Shown: piece after piece, positions 12,236 to 24,482 of the stretch
Layout of the letters: each line of letters opens with the position of its first letter
Position numbering within the stretch: position 1 is the stretch's first letter
DNA from: Apiotrichum sp. Y4204
Taxonomy: Eukaryota > Basidiomycota > Tremellomycetes > Trichosporonales > Trichosporonaceae
Reading direction: 5' to 3'
Length of the DNA stretch: 64,000 bases
Assembly: GCA_025531455.1 (NCBI GenBank)
Contig: JAMYHL010000068.1
Span: forward strand, 1-64,000
Notes under the pieces: model-generated
Told to the model about the DNA's origin: nothing
What the model saw: only the letters and a program-made list of their open reading frames with translations
Database searches by the model: none
Position numbers and translations under genes: made by a program

Positions 12236-14879
12236 CTAGTGCTGGTGAAAACACGTCGAGCACGTGCCCTTGGTCTTGAACACGTTCTGCGTAAAGTCGC
12301 TGCACCCGCATACCGCACATCCGCCGTGCATGCTGCTCTCGTCGTCCGAGTGCGCAAACGGCGACTGCGCCTGGTTGTGGGAGTGGAAAGGAGCATCGAG
12401 GGTGGCGTTGGTCCGCGTGATCGTACTCGAGCGCGAGCGGGCGGGCGGCGGCGGGGATCGCGTGCCGGCCACCGTGGCGAGCATGTTGCTGCTCTGCGTG
12501 CGGCGCGACGGGGGGGGAGGTGGGGGCGCCGCCTTCTTGATGCTGCTTGAGCGATTGCGGTTCGTCGGCGGCGGCTGGGCTGCGGCCGCCAGCCCGCGCT
12601 TGTCGTCATTGTCTACTATCGAGTCGGCGTCCGTGTCGTCGTCGGTCGTGAATGACGGAGCGGACGACTGCCGGCGCACGGGAGGAGGCAGGGCGCGCCG
12701 GCTCGGCGCCAGCGCGGTTGGCGACGGAATGTGTTCCTCTGTGTACGCGCGCGGGAAGAGACCCGTCATGCCCTCACACTCGCCGATCGCCCAGTCTGCC
12801 GAGACCTCCTGCTTGACTTCCACAATCTGCCCGACGCGCAGCGGCAGCTCGTCGCCTTCCAGACCCTCAAACTCGTAGAGGACCTTGACAAACGACGCGG
12901 CTGGCGACGAGGGCGAGGTGAGCGCGCGGCGGCGCGGTGTCGTGTCCACGCCGAGACCAGTGACGACCGACACGACCGACTGCGATCGCGCACGGTTGTT
13001 CACCGGACGGTTGGGAGAAGTGTACACATCATCCCGATCCCTTGACCGCCCCTCGTCCTCGGACATGAGCGCCTCGCCGTCCTTCTTCCTAAACCCCTTT
13101 GACGCCTTCTTGGCACCAAACCCGCCGATCGACCCAATCGACGACATGATACCCCGCGATTTCGGCTTGTTGGCGCCTCCCGCACCCGCCGAGGCAGCAC
13201 TGTCCGAGCGCGAGCGGTTGCCCGACTTGGGCGCGCGCGAGGATACGGCCTCGTCGTCATCAGAGTCGGCGGATCCTGAAAACCCTTGCGCCGCACGGCC
13301 ACCGGACCGTGCCGAGTTTGACCTCGCCCTTGCGCGCGTCGTCTCGGGCTTGCTCCGGCTGGTCTCGGGCCTGCTACGGCTGGTGCCGCTGTACCTGGAT
13401 ATATCAGCCTTCGAATTCTGGCCTGGCGTAGACACGATAGGAACACGCACCCAGTAGGAAAATTGTCCCGCAAGTCCTCAAGTATTTCCTTGCAGCGGGT
13501 AAAGTACTCGAGCTCGGCGTCCACCAAATCGGCGAGGGACGCAAATTGCGCCGCCTCGTTCTCCTTGATAGCCGTCATGCGGAGCTTGGTCTCCTCCTCG
13601 GTCTCATCACTAGGATTAGTCAATGTGCCCTGTGGCTGCCACCACTCACAGTCGCTGCTGGGCAAGCTCTACCTCTTGCTCCAGCGCCGGATTCTCCTTC
13701 TTGCTCGCCTTGGCACGCGACAGGGCCGAGTCCAGGGTTAGCCTTGAGATACGTCAGTGACCCTGTGTGGGTGGCGCATTGTCGTCCAGAGACATGGCAC
13801 TGAATGGATTGAACAATGCGGTCCGAAGAACACGCAGTGCGCGTAGTGAACGTACCTTCGAGAGTCCATCTTCTTCCGGTATAGCTTATACTCGTTGACG
13901 GATGCAAGAGCAGCCTCTGGTGGGTCAGCCCACGCTAAACGTACTACCCACCAGTAGCCTGGATGTAACCATCGTGTAGACGTTCTCCAAACTCTTCTTG
14001 CATCTGGGGGTTAGATCTGGTCCGAATGTGAAAACCCACAATGGCAAGCTTGCAGCGCGCACGACCATACTTGACGAGACCGTCGCCTGGCATCAGCACA
14101 TGTCACTGGACAGAACCCACCGTATTCGCCGCCGGCGTCGTTGCCGTAGTCAATCATGACAAGGCCAAGCGCCTCTGTCGGGCGCATCTTGTCCTTGGAC
14201 CCGCTGGGACGGTACGGGTCTGCGCTCGATTTGAGCTTTGTGAGCTCCTCAAAGAAGGGGACCGAGGTCGCGTGCAAGCTGGAGTTAGAGTGTGTCGTGC
14301 ACCCGTGGAGACAGGACGTGGAACACTGTGGAGCAGAAGCGTAGAACACGTAGAAGAAAGTGTGTTGGGGGGACATTGAGCAAGTCTGTCTGTCTGTCTG
14401 CTCAGACAACCAGCGCCACACAGAGTGGTCGCATTGACAATTGTCCATCAGCAGAAATGTCTTCAGCTGACACAATCCAGCCAGCCAGCCAACAGGCCAA
14501 CAGCGTAATCGGTGCTCCTGTGCCATGTTCCAGAATCTCCCGGCCGACAGCCGCTGTCCTGAACCACAGCTGTATCCCACTCACCGCTCGATGCCCTTCC
14601 TCAAAGGCTCGATTTCCGTCTCGAAATCGGCAAAGTCTTCAGAGAACTGGGTCCTCTCACCCGAGAACACCTGCAGGTGTTAGTAAATGCAGCTGCAGCT
14701 CATGCGACCGAGATAGCTGCAGCCTGAGGATCGTATCCACATCAACGATCAAAACGCCTACACGTACCTTTTCGTTTGTCCATTGCGTGACCTTGTTCAA
14801 CTGTGGCGAGGTGAGTTTTGTGACTGACGAAGGAAGGAGCTCGAGAGGAACCCACCTGTTTCAGCGCCTTTCGCTGCAT
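12236..14879 (-). CDS. BAR-SH3 domain protein with cysteine-rich C-terminus
   Basis: Ten exons give about 617 residues: 14879-14856, 14800-14768, 14670-14585, 14278-14121, 14086-14071, 14016-13952, 13916-13856, 13742-13650, 13609-13451 and 13394-12236. Residues 1-231 form a BAR domain: MQRKALKQLNKVTQW, VFSGERTQFSEDF, KLYRKKMDSRRLTLDSAL and a final LVDAELEYF helix. A long Ser/Arg-rich disordered linker follows. An SH3 domain lies at about 400-455 (VKVLYEFEG, ADWAIGECEGMTGLFPRAY). The protein ends in a compact Cys/His cluster (CAVCGCSDF, CSTCFHQH) that probably binds zinc. BAR domains sense or bend membranes and SH3 domains bind Pro-rich partners, so a scaffold in endocytosis or actin signalling is likely. 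The architecture matches fungal proteins loosely named SH3 domain signalling proteins; no yeast name is assigned. It is divergent from URI1 across about 860 bp. Confidence 0.88.
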
Positions 14880-15736
14880 GGCTGTAGTGATGAGAGGGTT
14901 CGCTGCGGATGGTGATGGTGAACGATGTCTTGTCCTGCAAGAGAATGAGTAGTAGGTAAAGAGAGAGAGAGATGCAGTATTGATGTGTTGGAGCAGAGAT
15001 GTAGCACATTGCACAAGACACCTCCATCCCTTGTCTACCCTCCCCTCCTTCGTCATTCCGAGCATGCATAGCTACGCGCCCGCTGGCGCGCCTCCCTTCC
15101 CGGAGCAAATGGCCGGTCGGACCGTACGATAAACCTCTCTCTTGTGCCTCATGGCGTCTAGACTACGGGCCCCTGTCTCACACAGATGGATCAGCTAACA
15201 TTAATTACGTAATACCTGATCTTTGGCATTCCCCGCCTGTTCCACCTGCTGTGTGTGCATGTGGGTGATCCAGGCGATCCAGGCCCTTGGGCCGTTTACA
15301 GCTAGTTTCCTTCTCGTGCCAAGATCAGCGAGATCTGCACCATGCAGCTACTCTGTATCCGTACATCCCCTCGTATATCCGGAGATAATCCGATTGCCAA
15401 CGGAAGTAAAAGGAAGGCAGTGTGAACATGAAGAGATTGCGTCATTTGTGTGATCATCCTGGGGGGACCTGAAGGAGACGAGGGGGAGTGGGGCGGTGCT
15501 GTGGTGGGTGGTTTTTTCAAGCAAGCAGACTGTCTTCCCTCTTCTGTCATCTTCCTCTTTTGTCTTCCCTCCCTCTCTCGGCCTCCACCTTGTCTTCTCT
15601 CTTGTGGTCGTCTAGGCAAGTAATAATATCCCTCCGAAGACTACCTCTTCACCATTTGCATCCATCACCATCTCGAACTTCCTCATCCTCATCCCATCAC
15701 CATCTTATCCCCATCCCCATCCCCATCCCATCCCCC
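14880..15736. promoter_or_regulatory. Shared divergent upstream region, BAR-SH3 / URI1
   Basis: This separates two divergently transcribed genes and must hold both promoters. The URI1-proximal 150 bp is strongly C/T-rich and ends in tandem CCCCAT units (about 15711-15735), a typical pyrimidine-rich fungal leader. No specific factor site can be called by eye. Confidence 0.5.
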
Positions 15737-18161
15737 ATGACCGAGCGTCTGCAGCTGCCCCTCCGGCCAGCAGGCGCATCCCTCGCCGCATACGTCGCAC
15801 ACCTCGACCTCGTAGCAGCACGCCTAGACCTCCTCCCAAGCCGCGCACATTGGCCAGCCCGCATCCCAATCAACTCAAAGGCCAGCTTTGACGGCGATAT
15901 CGTGCACACCAACCAGCTCAAGGTCCATGTCGGCGGAGAATGGTGGGTCGAGATGACCGCCAGCGAGGCAGCCGCCTTTGTGAGGAGGCGGAAAGCTGGT
16001 GAGTTACAGTATTTTTGAACGTGTCGAACTCACGCTATCAGTGTTGCTCGATGAGCAAGCGCGCCTTGTGGAGGGACGGCCCCGAACCGACGACGTCACA
16101 GATATTGCACCCACCGAGGACGTAGATATGGCACCCGCCCCACCATCGCACCATCAGCTCCAGCAGGTCCGGTTTGATCCGCTCTTCGCAAATCCTGTGC
16201 GCGTAGGTAGCCCGAGTGGCGATGCCGCGTCTGGTACTGTCGCAGTGAAGGCGTCTGGATCAACGGCTCCGAGTGCATCTAGCTCCGCGACGAGCTCCCG
16301 GGACGCGGCGCCCGGTGCGCCCGGTGCATCACAGTCCGGAACTGCAAGCGAGCAGGAGATGCCATCCGACCTCCAGGCCCTAGTCAATCTCATGGGCGAC
16401 AAGCTCTCTCTTCCGAAAGAAAATGGTGGTAATGAGGTTAGTCACCCCCTGAAACTGCCGCGCTGACAACAGACGGTGAACGAGGATGGCCTGCCAATTC
16501 ATGAAATCCGCGAGACGCTGGATGGCAACACGATTGGCTCTGCACCAGAACCGTCCGGAGAGGGCGTCGTGTCTGTCGATGAACGAGACGCAGATTACTG
16601 GACGCCAGAGGCCGTTGCTCGCCGCGAGGCCCTTCGGCGACGGGTCTTCAACGAGGACAGCAGCGACGAAAGTGATCTGGACAATGGGATGGATGTGGAT
16701 GAGCCGCTAACAGCCAGCAGCGCGCTGGCGCCCCCAAAGCCAGCATCTCCCCCTCCCGCTCCGCAACCCGCGGCACAACCATCACCGCAACAAACGCTTG
16801 CTCCTCCAGGATCGCGTTCCCCGAATAATCCTCCAAAGTCGATTCTGAAAGTGCCGCACCGTAAAAAGTCTGTCACATTTGATCCATCGACTCGCCTCCC
16901 CCCAGACTCTCCCCCCGCGCGATCTCCAGTTGGGAAGCTTGCCTTCCCCTTCGGCAACGTTGTCACTGAGGGGTCGGGTAAGAAGTCGGTTCCCATTCTC
17001 GCGCCGCCCACTCCTGGCCGCAAGACAGCCCCGGCGGCGACATTTGGCGGGTTCAAGCGCGGCTTTCTCACAGGCCCCGGAGCCCAACCCCCGCCTGTTC
17101 ACCCACCGGAGCCGAAAATTGAGGAAATCAATGATGATGATGTCGACATGGAGCAGCCAAAGAAGAAAAAGCAGAGTCTCTTTGCGCAGCGTCGCGCAGA
17201 AAACTCGCCCAATCTGCCTCGTCTCGCGGACGCCAAGCCGATGGCAGCGATGAAGACGGATATTGTGGAGAAGCCTTCATCGCTGGCAGACCGCATCCAG
17301 ACTCCGGCAACAACCAAGGCACCACAACTCCCCAGTGTCCCGCGCACACCTACCGTCCCCCCAGCTGTCGGCACGGTCTCAGACACGAATCAGACACCAG
17401 TGGTGGTCGTGGACCACGACGAGGATTCCTCAGACTATGGCGACCTGGGCGACTTCTCTGATGACGAGGAGGACGAGTATGCGCTTGATGAGGCGCTCCT
17501 GCAACGCGAGGTTGCGCTCGCCTACCATCGGCGGCAGGGATGGCAGCGGCCAGTTGACGAGGACGATATTGATCCCGAGGCGGAGGCAGAGGACGGCGGT
17601 GTGCTCATGGGCGTCCCGCGCGTGAGCACAGTAACAGGCGGCGAGGAGGATCCGCTACGGATTGTGAATCCGACGGCGGACGATCTGTCGCAGTTTCTCC
17701 GCGTGGGGCGGGGCGACGACGGTGAGCTGGTGTTTGAGCGCCCGATCGTCGACTCGGGCAGCGAGAGTGACGGCGAGGGCGGGGATCGTTCCGAGGAGAC
17801 GGACGCACAGAAGGCTGATCGGCGCGCGCGCCGGGCTCGCCGGAAAGACGTAATGGACCGCCTCCTGCGCGGAGAGTACGAGGACGAGAACGTCGCGGAT
17901 TCGCCGGCGGTACAGCGCGCCGCGTGGGAGCGCAGCCTCCCCCCGAGTGTGGGCGCTAATCCGAATGCGCTTGCGCCGATTAATCCTCCACCGGCTGCGG
18001 CCGCTGCGCCGACGCCGCGCTCGCGCCGTGTCGAGACTGGCCCAGTTGTCGAGCGCTCGTCAGCCCCCGCCCTCGCCCCAGCCGCCGAGCCGGCCCCTGC
18101 ATCGTCCGAGGAGGCGCCAAAGCGCGTGTCCCGGTTCAAGGCGGCGCGGCAGCAGAGCTAG
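15737..18161 (+). CDS. URI1: URI/Bud27 unconventional prefoldin (RPB5 interactor)
   Basis: Three exons (15737-15998, 16042-16436, 16473-18161) give about 781 residues. The N-terminus is an alpha-prefoldin-like region with the characteristic loop PINSKASFDGDIVHTN and a following helix (VEMTASEAAAFVRRRK). A basic KSILKVPHRKKSVTFD segment and acidic low-complexity tracts (SSDYGDLGDFSDDEEDEYALDEALL) follow. The extreme C-terminus carries the short PKRVSRFKAARQQS motif found at the end of Bud27/URI proteins. URI binds the Rpb5 subunit and helps assemble RNA polymerases in the cytoplasm; yeast Bud27 also affects translation. The introns are only 43 and 36 nt. It converges on RPC40, itself a polymerase subunit gene, with about 130 bp between stop codons. 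Family assignment is confident from the N- and C-terminal motifs together; the middle is disordered and uninformative. Confidence 0.85.
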
Positions 18162-18289
18162 CATGTAGTCAATGTATATTACTGCGCATCGGAATGGGTA
18201 TCAATACATGGCATGTAATCTAGTCCTCCTATCAAGAGCTCGAGATTAGCCAGAGCTAATCCTCACTCGCCCCTGCACTCCGCCCGCGC

Positions 18290-19472
18290 CTACTCGGCCG
18301 CGCCGAAGAGCTTGTCCAGCCCGTCCTCGACGCCCTTGATCTTGGCAAGCATAATCTTGATGGCCTCAGGGACGAGCTCGTGCGGCTCGTACTGCCCCGC
18401 GCTCTCGACCGAGAAGATAAAGTGGTCGCGGATGCGCGCGAGCTCGACGAGGTCCTGGAACTCGGGGTGGCGGAGCACCTCGCGCGAGACCGTGTCCTTG
18501 CGCGGGTTCTTGACCACGCACTGCGGCTCGCCGGCGCTGTCCTCCTCAATCTCAATGACGCCGGGGGGGAAGCAACCACGGAACTTTTCCTGGTGTTCGC
18601 GGGGGATCGGGCCGCGCAGGATAATGTGCGGCAGGAGGCGGTACGAGGCGGTTGCTGGGGGTGAGCTACAAACTTTGAAACTTTCCGCCACAACTTACCG
18701 ACTGGAGAGTACTTTGCGTGGTCGGCTCCGATGCCCTTGCGCGCAAAGCAGTGCAGGTCGACAATCTGCCCAGGGCGGAGCTTGACAAGAAGGATATCGT
18801 CCATGACGGGCCGCGGCTCCTGGCCCTTGTACTTTGCCTTTTGCTGGCCGGACGGCACCCACTTCATCATGCCGGTATACACGTTCGAGTCGTAGTATAG
18901 TTTCCTGGGATCCGTTTCTCCGGGCGCGGCATCGCGCCGCCGGTCGCACTTGATGCGGAGGTCGAATACGTGCGTGTCGTTTTCCATTGGCGCAGAGTAG
19001 TTGCTCGGCTTGAAATCGAGTGTGCGCGGGTCAATCTTGAGCGGAACAAGGCCCATGCGGTGCGCGAGCACCTCGTCCTGCATGATACTCGTATTGTTCC
19101 ACACGTACACGTCCTCGATCGCGACGGTGGGCACCTCGGCGATGAGGATGCGCCGCAGCGCATTCGCAATCGACGCGTCGACGCCAACGAGGTCAAACTC
19201 GATGGTAGAGGGAGTGAGGCGCTGCACCGAGACGACCAGGTTCTGGGGTCAGCTACAAAACTAGCCAAGTACCCACCTTCTTAAACTTGCTCAGGCTCCA
19301 CGAGTGGTCCTCGCCGGGATAGTGTCCTGGGAACTCGGAGCTCGACACCTGTGGAGGTAATCAGCATTTTTCATCCCGCGCACCCAGCTCCATCTCCTGC
19401 TGCACTCACCGCACCGACGCGCTCGGGGAGAATCTGGACATGACGCCGCTTATCGTCGTTGGAGCGGGGCAT
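18290..19472 (-). CDS. RPC40: RNA polymerases I and III subunit AC40 (Rpc40)
   Basis: Four exons (19472-19410, 19348-19277, 19242-18699, 18654-18290) give about 347 residues, matching the family (335 in yeast, about 346 in human). It contains the alpha-like dimerisation region: PSTIEFDLVGVDASIANALRRILIAE, VPTVAIEDVYVWNNTS and LAHRMGLVPLKIDPR. The insert/platform region and a C-terminal helical dimerisation half (VESAGQYEPHELVPEAI) follow. AC40 pairs with AC19 to form the alpha-like heterodimer that nucleates RNA polymerases I and III in the nucleus. The start is set by ATG CCC CGC TCC upstream of a short 63-nt first exon. It shares a 374-bp divergent promoter region with SEC22. The largest Pol I subunit is encoded about 5 kb away. 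Confidence 0.96.
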
Positions 19473-19846
19473 CGTGGTTGGAGTGTTGTGAACAGATGCG
19501 ATTCTCCGAGATCGAGCAGTTCTGTCACTTTTGCCTCTGAACAATCTTCGAGCGAGATGACCGAAATCAACTTTTGCTACCGGGGGGGAACGAACAAGTG
19601 GTGATCAGGATATGAGGATTGATAACGATGACCAGATGGGTTTCACGCGGATTACACGCGAGCTTATCCGGTCCCCCCCTCTGGTGGTGGTGACGTGCCA
19701 GGACATGCAGGACACGGTTGTACACGACACAACATTCACTTTGGCAGTCAGTCATCGACGCCATCGACGAGCAAGCCTTCAAGGTCCTTCAAAGCCTCAA
19801 AGTCACATTACTACGTTCGCTCACTTTTCACCACACCTATTCCCTC
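19473..19846. promoter_or_regulatory. Divergent promoter region RPC40 / SEC22
   Basis: Only 374 bp lie between the start codons of these two divergent housekeeping genes, so the promoters must overlap or abut. I see no clear TATA element. Confidence 0.6.
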
Positions 19847-20837
19847 ATGGTGCGCTCAACGACAATCTTTCGCGTCAGTGACGGGCTGCCGCTCGCAGCG
19901 AGCGTCGACGACGAGACGGTGAGTGTCAAGTGGCGGCGACAAGACATGCCGCTTCCCGACCTCGCGACTTCCGATCCTGTGGCTGTCGAGCTGGCCGCTG
20001 TGGCGATTGTGATTGTAGCTGCGGACCGAAATTGCTGAGCGCTATCAGATCACTAACAGGTCAGACTGAAAAGGCTCTTACAGAGTACAAGCAGCAGTCA
20101 AAGCTCATCTTCCGCCGCCTGACGCCCAATTCCGAGCCGGCGTGCTCGATCGAGAGCGGCGAGTATACCCTGCAGTGAGTGCCGGAGCTGTGGGTGTGGT
20201 CTGGGTGTTAAGCACGTATCTCAACCCAACTATGCCAGGATAAGCCCTCTTCTACCCACGTACTCACGGCAGCTACCTCATTGTCAACAACGTCATCTAC
20301 ATGTGTATCTGCGACCAAAGCTACCCGCGCAAGCTCGCGTTCTCGTACCTCGACGAGCTGTCCAAGGAGTTTCAGCGCAGCTACGGTGACAAGATTGAGG
20401 GCGCGACGCGTCCGTACGCGTTCATGGGCTTTGGTGAGTATTCTCCGTGCAGGGGTAGCCAACAAGTTGCAAACTAGCTGCTTAACTCCCCAACTCTCCC
20501 AACCTCGCTCACACTCCCAGACACGTTCATCTCGAAGACGACCCGCCTGTACCGCGACTCGCGCAACATGCAGGCACAGCCGTCCAACCTCGACAAGCTC
20601 GGCGAAAACCTCCGCGAAGTGCAGGGCATCATGGTCAAGAACATGGAGGACCTGCTGTGGCGCGGCGACTCGCTCGACCGCATGTCCAACCTCTCGACAT
20701 CGCTGCGCTCAGAGTCGGCAAAGTACCGCAAAGCGGCACGAAAGATCAATATCGACGCCATGATCCGCAAGTGGGCGCCGGTCGGCGGCGTCGGGCTGTT
20801 TGTCCTTTTGTTCATCTATTTCAAGTTTATCCGCTAA
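19847..20837 (+). CDS. SEC22: R-SNARE Sec22 (ER-Golgi transport)
   Basis: Four exons (19847-19918, 20065-20174, 20273-20433, 20521-20837) give 219 residues, the usual size (214 in yeast). An N-terminal longin domain (MVRSTTIFRVSDGLPLAAS through YAFMGFDTFISKT) is followed by the R-SNARE motif. In that motif the zero-layer arginine lies in DLLWRGDSLDRM. A C-terminal tail anchor (VGGVGLFVLLFIYFKFIR) completes the protein. Sec22 cycles between ER and Golgi and forms SNARE complexes for both COPII- and COPI-mediated fusion. The first intron acceptor is the AG at 20063-20064, not the earlier AG at 20058-20059, because only the later one keeps the longin frame. Confidence 0.96.
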
Positions 20838-21547
20838 TTGGTGGAGAGGAGCGCTAAAGATCAGAGAAAAGAGGAAAGAGGGGTAGGGATAAGGGCGATA
20901 GGGACGGCAGACTGTGGTACGGGTCGGAGAACGGGGAGGGCGCTGGCTGGCAAGATACAGGAGACATCAGCGACCTGGCGGGGGCGATCGGATCTCCGGC
21001 ACGCGGTCCTGCCAACGCTTCGTACGCTCCCAATCTCCAACCAGTTCACCACCATGTACTGTATGTAGCAGGTCAGACAGACGCGCGCGCCAGCTCGCAT
21101 CGGACGGTAGATTGCAGAGAGGAATATGCATCACAGAAGCACGAAATTAACGGCCCAGCAGCGATCGAGAGCAATGTGCCGATGGGGGGGTACCCCGCCA
21201 TGCAGTGTAACCGTGGGCAGGGCGTGGACTACACGCATACACGGGCTCGTCTCGTCACTCGCAGCCCGGGTATCCATGCCGCCGCGCACAGCGCCACGAT
21301 CCCCGATCTCGACGCCTCACCCCTCCCACGTCCCACCTTGCCCCTCGCCCGACGCCCTTCTCCCCTCGTAACCCGACTTTCCAATGATCTGGCTCCATGA
21401 TTCTACATCTACAACCGCCCGACCCCCGGCACCCATTTGTCCGCAAAGTGGACAGCCCTGTGAAATGTGATGTATCCTCGGATTCTACGTTGATGAGAAG
21501 AGCAAGACAGAAATGTATACCCAAACCCGACCGCAGACTCATGCTCT
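20838..21547. other. 3' intergenic region between convergent SEC22 and acyl-CoA-binding gene
   Basis: This holds the two 3' UTRs. I see no gene, RNA or notable repeat. Short open frames on both strands have no recognisable content. Confidence 0.55.
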
Positions 21548-23262
21548 CTACGAGTCGGCCAGGGCGCGCACGATGCGTAGCCGCACTCTCCGCATCGCGG
21601 TGTTCACCTGGCGTCGCCAGTTGCCGCGCATGACGGCCAGCACGATTGACGCGATGAGTACCGTCGCCCCGAGTCCGATGACGGCGCGACGCAGGGCGGT
21701 AATCAGGGCCCAGATGACACGGACCGTCAGCCCCTTTTTCCGACGTAGCCGGATCGTTGTAGAGTTGGGCTTGTATGCCCACCGATCGCGCTCCGCCTCG
21801 AGCTCGGCATCCTCCAGGTCCTCCTCCACATTGCTCGTCCAGAACCATGAGCGCCGGCGTTCTTCCTTCCTTAGAAGCAGGGATTGGGTTCGCTCGAGAG
21901 CCGTAAGACGTTCATGTAGCGCCTGCAGCGATGTGTGGATCTGCTGAAGCGTGGCCGGGAGGTTGAGCGGGGCATGGGACCACGTCGACGCGGAGCCCGG
22001 GCGTTGCGGGAGGGGAGACGGGTTGTAGGGAGAGCCGTGGACATAAGGAGGCACGCTGCCGGTCTGGGGAAGCTCGGGGGTGGCAAAGTCGCGCGCCAGA
22101 AAGGGGGGAGGGAGGCTGGGTGCGCGTGGCGGCGGCATTTGGGCGAGATTCGAGGGACCGCCGTGTGACATGGATGGGCCGGGCATCGAGCCGCCTTCGG
22201 GAACGTATTGAAGTGATGGCTGCGGGCGCATGCGAAGCGACGACATTGTTTCCCGCACACTACCTCCGCCTACACCGCTGAACAGCGACTGGGGCCGCGA
22301 GCCGCCGGCCTGCGTGAACGGCCCTCCCATCGACATCGGCGGGTTGTAGGGCTGCGACTGGGTCTCGTATTGCTGCTGCTGTTGCTGGTACTGCTGTTGC
22401 TGCTGCTGCTGGAGACTGACCAAGGAGCGGTGAGAGGTGGTGAGGTCCGAGGGAGGTATAAGGTTGGGTGCGACATCGGGCGCCGGCAGGGACGGATCCG
22501 GGGGAGCATAGGGACTTGCACTTGCGACTTCTGGTGGAGGCGACGCACGTGAGGAATGGAAAGATGATGTTGACGACGCGGGGGACGGAGCGCGTTCCAA
22601 GGGCGCCATGGCGGCGAGTTCAGCAATGAACCGCTTGGCGTCCGATTGACGGTCCTCGTATCGCTGGAATATCTAGGATTGTAAGCGCCGCGGAAGGCAA
22701 CGGTGCAGCCTCGCGCACCGCCAACCCACCTTCATCAGAGCAGCGACATAGTACTGCTTTGCATCGGTCTTGCTCACGCCGCGCTGCTTGTTCCACGAGT
22801 CCCTGTGGCGCATAAGAATGATATCCGGGCAAGGTGACAATGTAACGCGCGGTCGGCACATACCATTTTGCTCGCCCGAGCATGTCAAGCATGCCTGGCC
22901 GCGGCGTGCTGATGTCGCCATCGGTCGCTGAAGAATGTGAGTCTCGCGCTGGGTGGCAAGCGGAGGAAGCAACGGTAACACACCTTGCTTGTAGAGAGAG
23001 TAGAGTTGTAGCTTTTCCTCGTACGTCGTCTGTATAGGACCGCTCTTGGGAAGGCTGCACGTGTGAGCAAAGTCGCTGGTGACAGTCATGGAGTAGCAAC
23101 GCGACTCTCGTCTGGTGTCTGTCCTGTCGACACACATACCTCTGTACCAGGTCGACCGCGCGGTGGAATTGTCTGAACCGTGTCAATAGCCGATACGCGT
23201 CTCGTTTTTCATCCTCAAGAAGACAATGCTTACTCGTCAATAGGCGACGGTGCTGTCGCCAT
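21548..23262 (-). CDS. Tail-anchored acyl-CoA-binding protein (ATG37/ACBD5-like)
   Basis: Six exons (23262-23234, 23172-23140, 23054-22984, 22927-22864, 22802-22730, 22672-21548) give about 464 residues. The first five tiny exons encode an acyl-CoA-binding domain: EQFHRAVDLVQ, YEEKLQLYSLYKQATDGD and RAKWDSWNKQRGVSK, then DAKQYYVAALMK. The last exon encodes a Pro/Ser-rich disordered region with an interrupted poly-Gln tract. A coiled coil follows (LQQIHTSLQALHERLTALER), then a C-terminal transmembrane helix (GLGATVLIASIVLAV). This architecture is that of Atg37/ACBD5, peroxisomal tail-anchored proteins used in pexophagy and organelle contacts. Orthology to Atg37 is inferred from architecture, so no symbol is given. 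Confidence 0.9.
22375..22417 (-). repeat. Interrupted poly-glutamine (CAG/CAA) coding tract
   Basis: Within the acyl-CoA-binding gene the coding strand has two runs of Gln codons split by Tyr (LQQQQQQQY then QQQQQQY). It is seen directly and is a likely length-variable site between strains. Confidence 0.9.
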
Positions 23263-24482
23263 GGTGAATAAACCGTCCGTGAGCGGGGAAGGGTATATTT
23301 ATGCCGAGGTGGGATGGAAGAAAGGAGAATGGAAGGATGGCGAGAGATGGTGGGAGAAACGAAACCGAGTGAGCGACGCGGTGCAGATGTGATCGAGCGA
23401 GTGAATGCCAATGATAAGCTGGGAGAATAAGACTGAAAAAAAGACGCAATGCTTCGGTATCGGTGGCCGGGTAAGACGAGGACGGTGATAATGATGGACA
23501 CGGACACGGACAACGCGCGGCCGGATAAGAGAAACGGAGAGAGTTGAGAGACAGTCGAGTGAGAGAATGAGTGAGTGAGAGTGAGAGAGAGTCAAAAGAG
23601 GTGTTGATTTGATTTCCACCAGTCTGTCTGGGTGTTCATGGCCTTTTGCCGGCTAACCGGCAAACGGCCCTGCTGGCTGCCGCACTGCCGCACTGCCGCA
23701 CTGCCGCACTTGGCCGTCCACGCGCCGTCCAGCCCAGCAAAAGGCAGCAGGCGGCAAGCGTCTCGACTCCATCACCACTCCACCGCCCCCCTCTCTCGCC
23801 ACTAGGCTCCACTCGCCGCACAATCCCGCATACCGTGCACTACCACATCTGTTCAGAAGATGCTTTCATACGATAATGCTGAGAAACGAATAAACATTGA
23901 TCCTGTGCGCCACAGGCCACAGGCCATGCTCAACGGTCATTCCAATCGCTCCGGTCTAGGCCCGGTGTGGGTCTTCATGAGAAAAAAGCCGCGCGTCTCC
24001 GTCTCCGTCTCCGTCTCCGTCTTCGGCGTCAAGCCTCTTTGCTTGGTTACGTAAGGAAAGGTGGTGTTTACGCATTGTTATTGATTATTCGGACCCCACC
24101 TGCAATTCACGATGGGCAATTCTAATGCCATTCGAATAGTAAGCAGGTGACTCAGGCCGCGCTAGGCCCCGTCATTTCCTGACCATGAGAGAGCCACGAG
24201 CAGTACACGTGCAATTTCCTGAATTGATCTGAATCTGGTTCCGCTTGCATCACTCTCAAAATGTTCAGATTTCTCTCGATCTCTCTCTCGACGGATCATT
24301 CCCCATCCCCATCCATACCATCTTTGGTGTCACCACTCTCACTCTCCTCACCACCTCTCCAACTCTCTACACCGGGCTCGCGCGCGCGACAGCACCTCAA
24401 GGCCTGTGTCGCACAAACGCTGCACCGCGTCTGAGCCCCCTTTCCCACTAATACCCCCCCAACCCACCGGGTCCATCTTACA
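23263..24482. other. Divergent intergenic region, acyl-CoA-binding gene / RPA190
   Basis: This is about 1.2 kb between divergent starts. It contains an 8-bp GCCGCACT minisatellite at about 23677-23711 and a CCGTCT hexamer array at about 23998-24022. A perfect 8-bp-arm hairpin around TTTGCCGG-CTAA-CCGGCAAA lies near 23645. No gene is recognised. Both promoters should lie here. Confidence 0.55.
23677..23711. repeat. Minisatellite, 8-bp unit GCCGCACT, about four copies
   Basis: The tandem GCCGCACT units are read directly. They are intergenic. Confidence 0.85.

Noticed and set aside
13423..13450. 28-nt intron in the BAR-SH3 gene ending at the first CAG
   Set aside because: It is too short and gives the wrong frame. 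The 56-nt version ending at 13395 restores the Ser/Arg-rich frame that leads into the SH3 domain.
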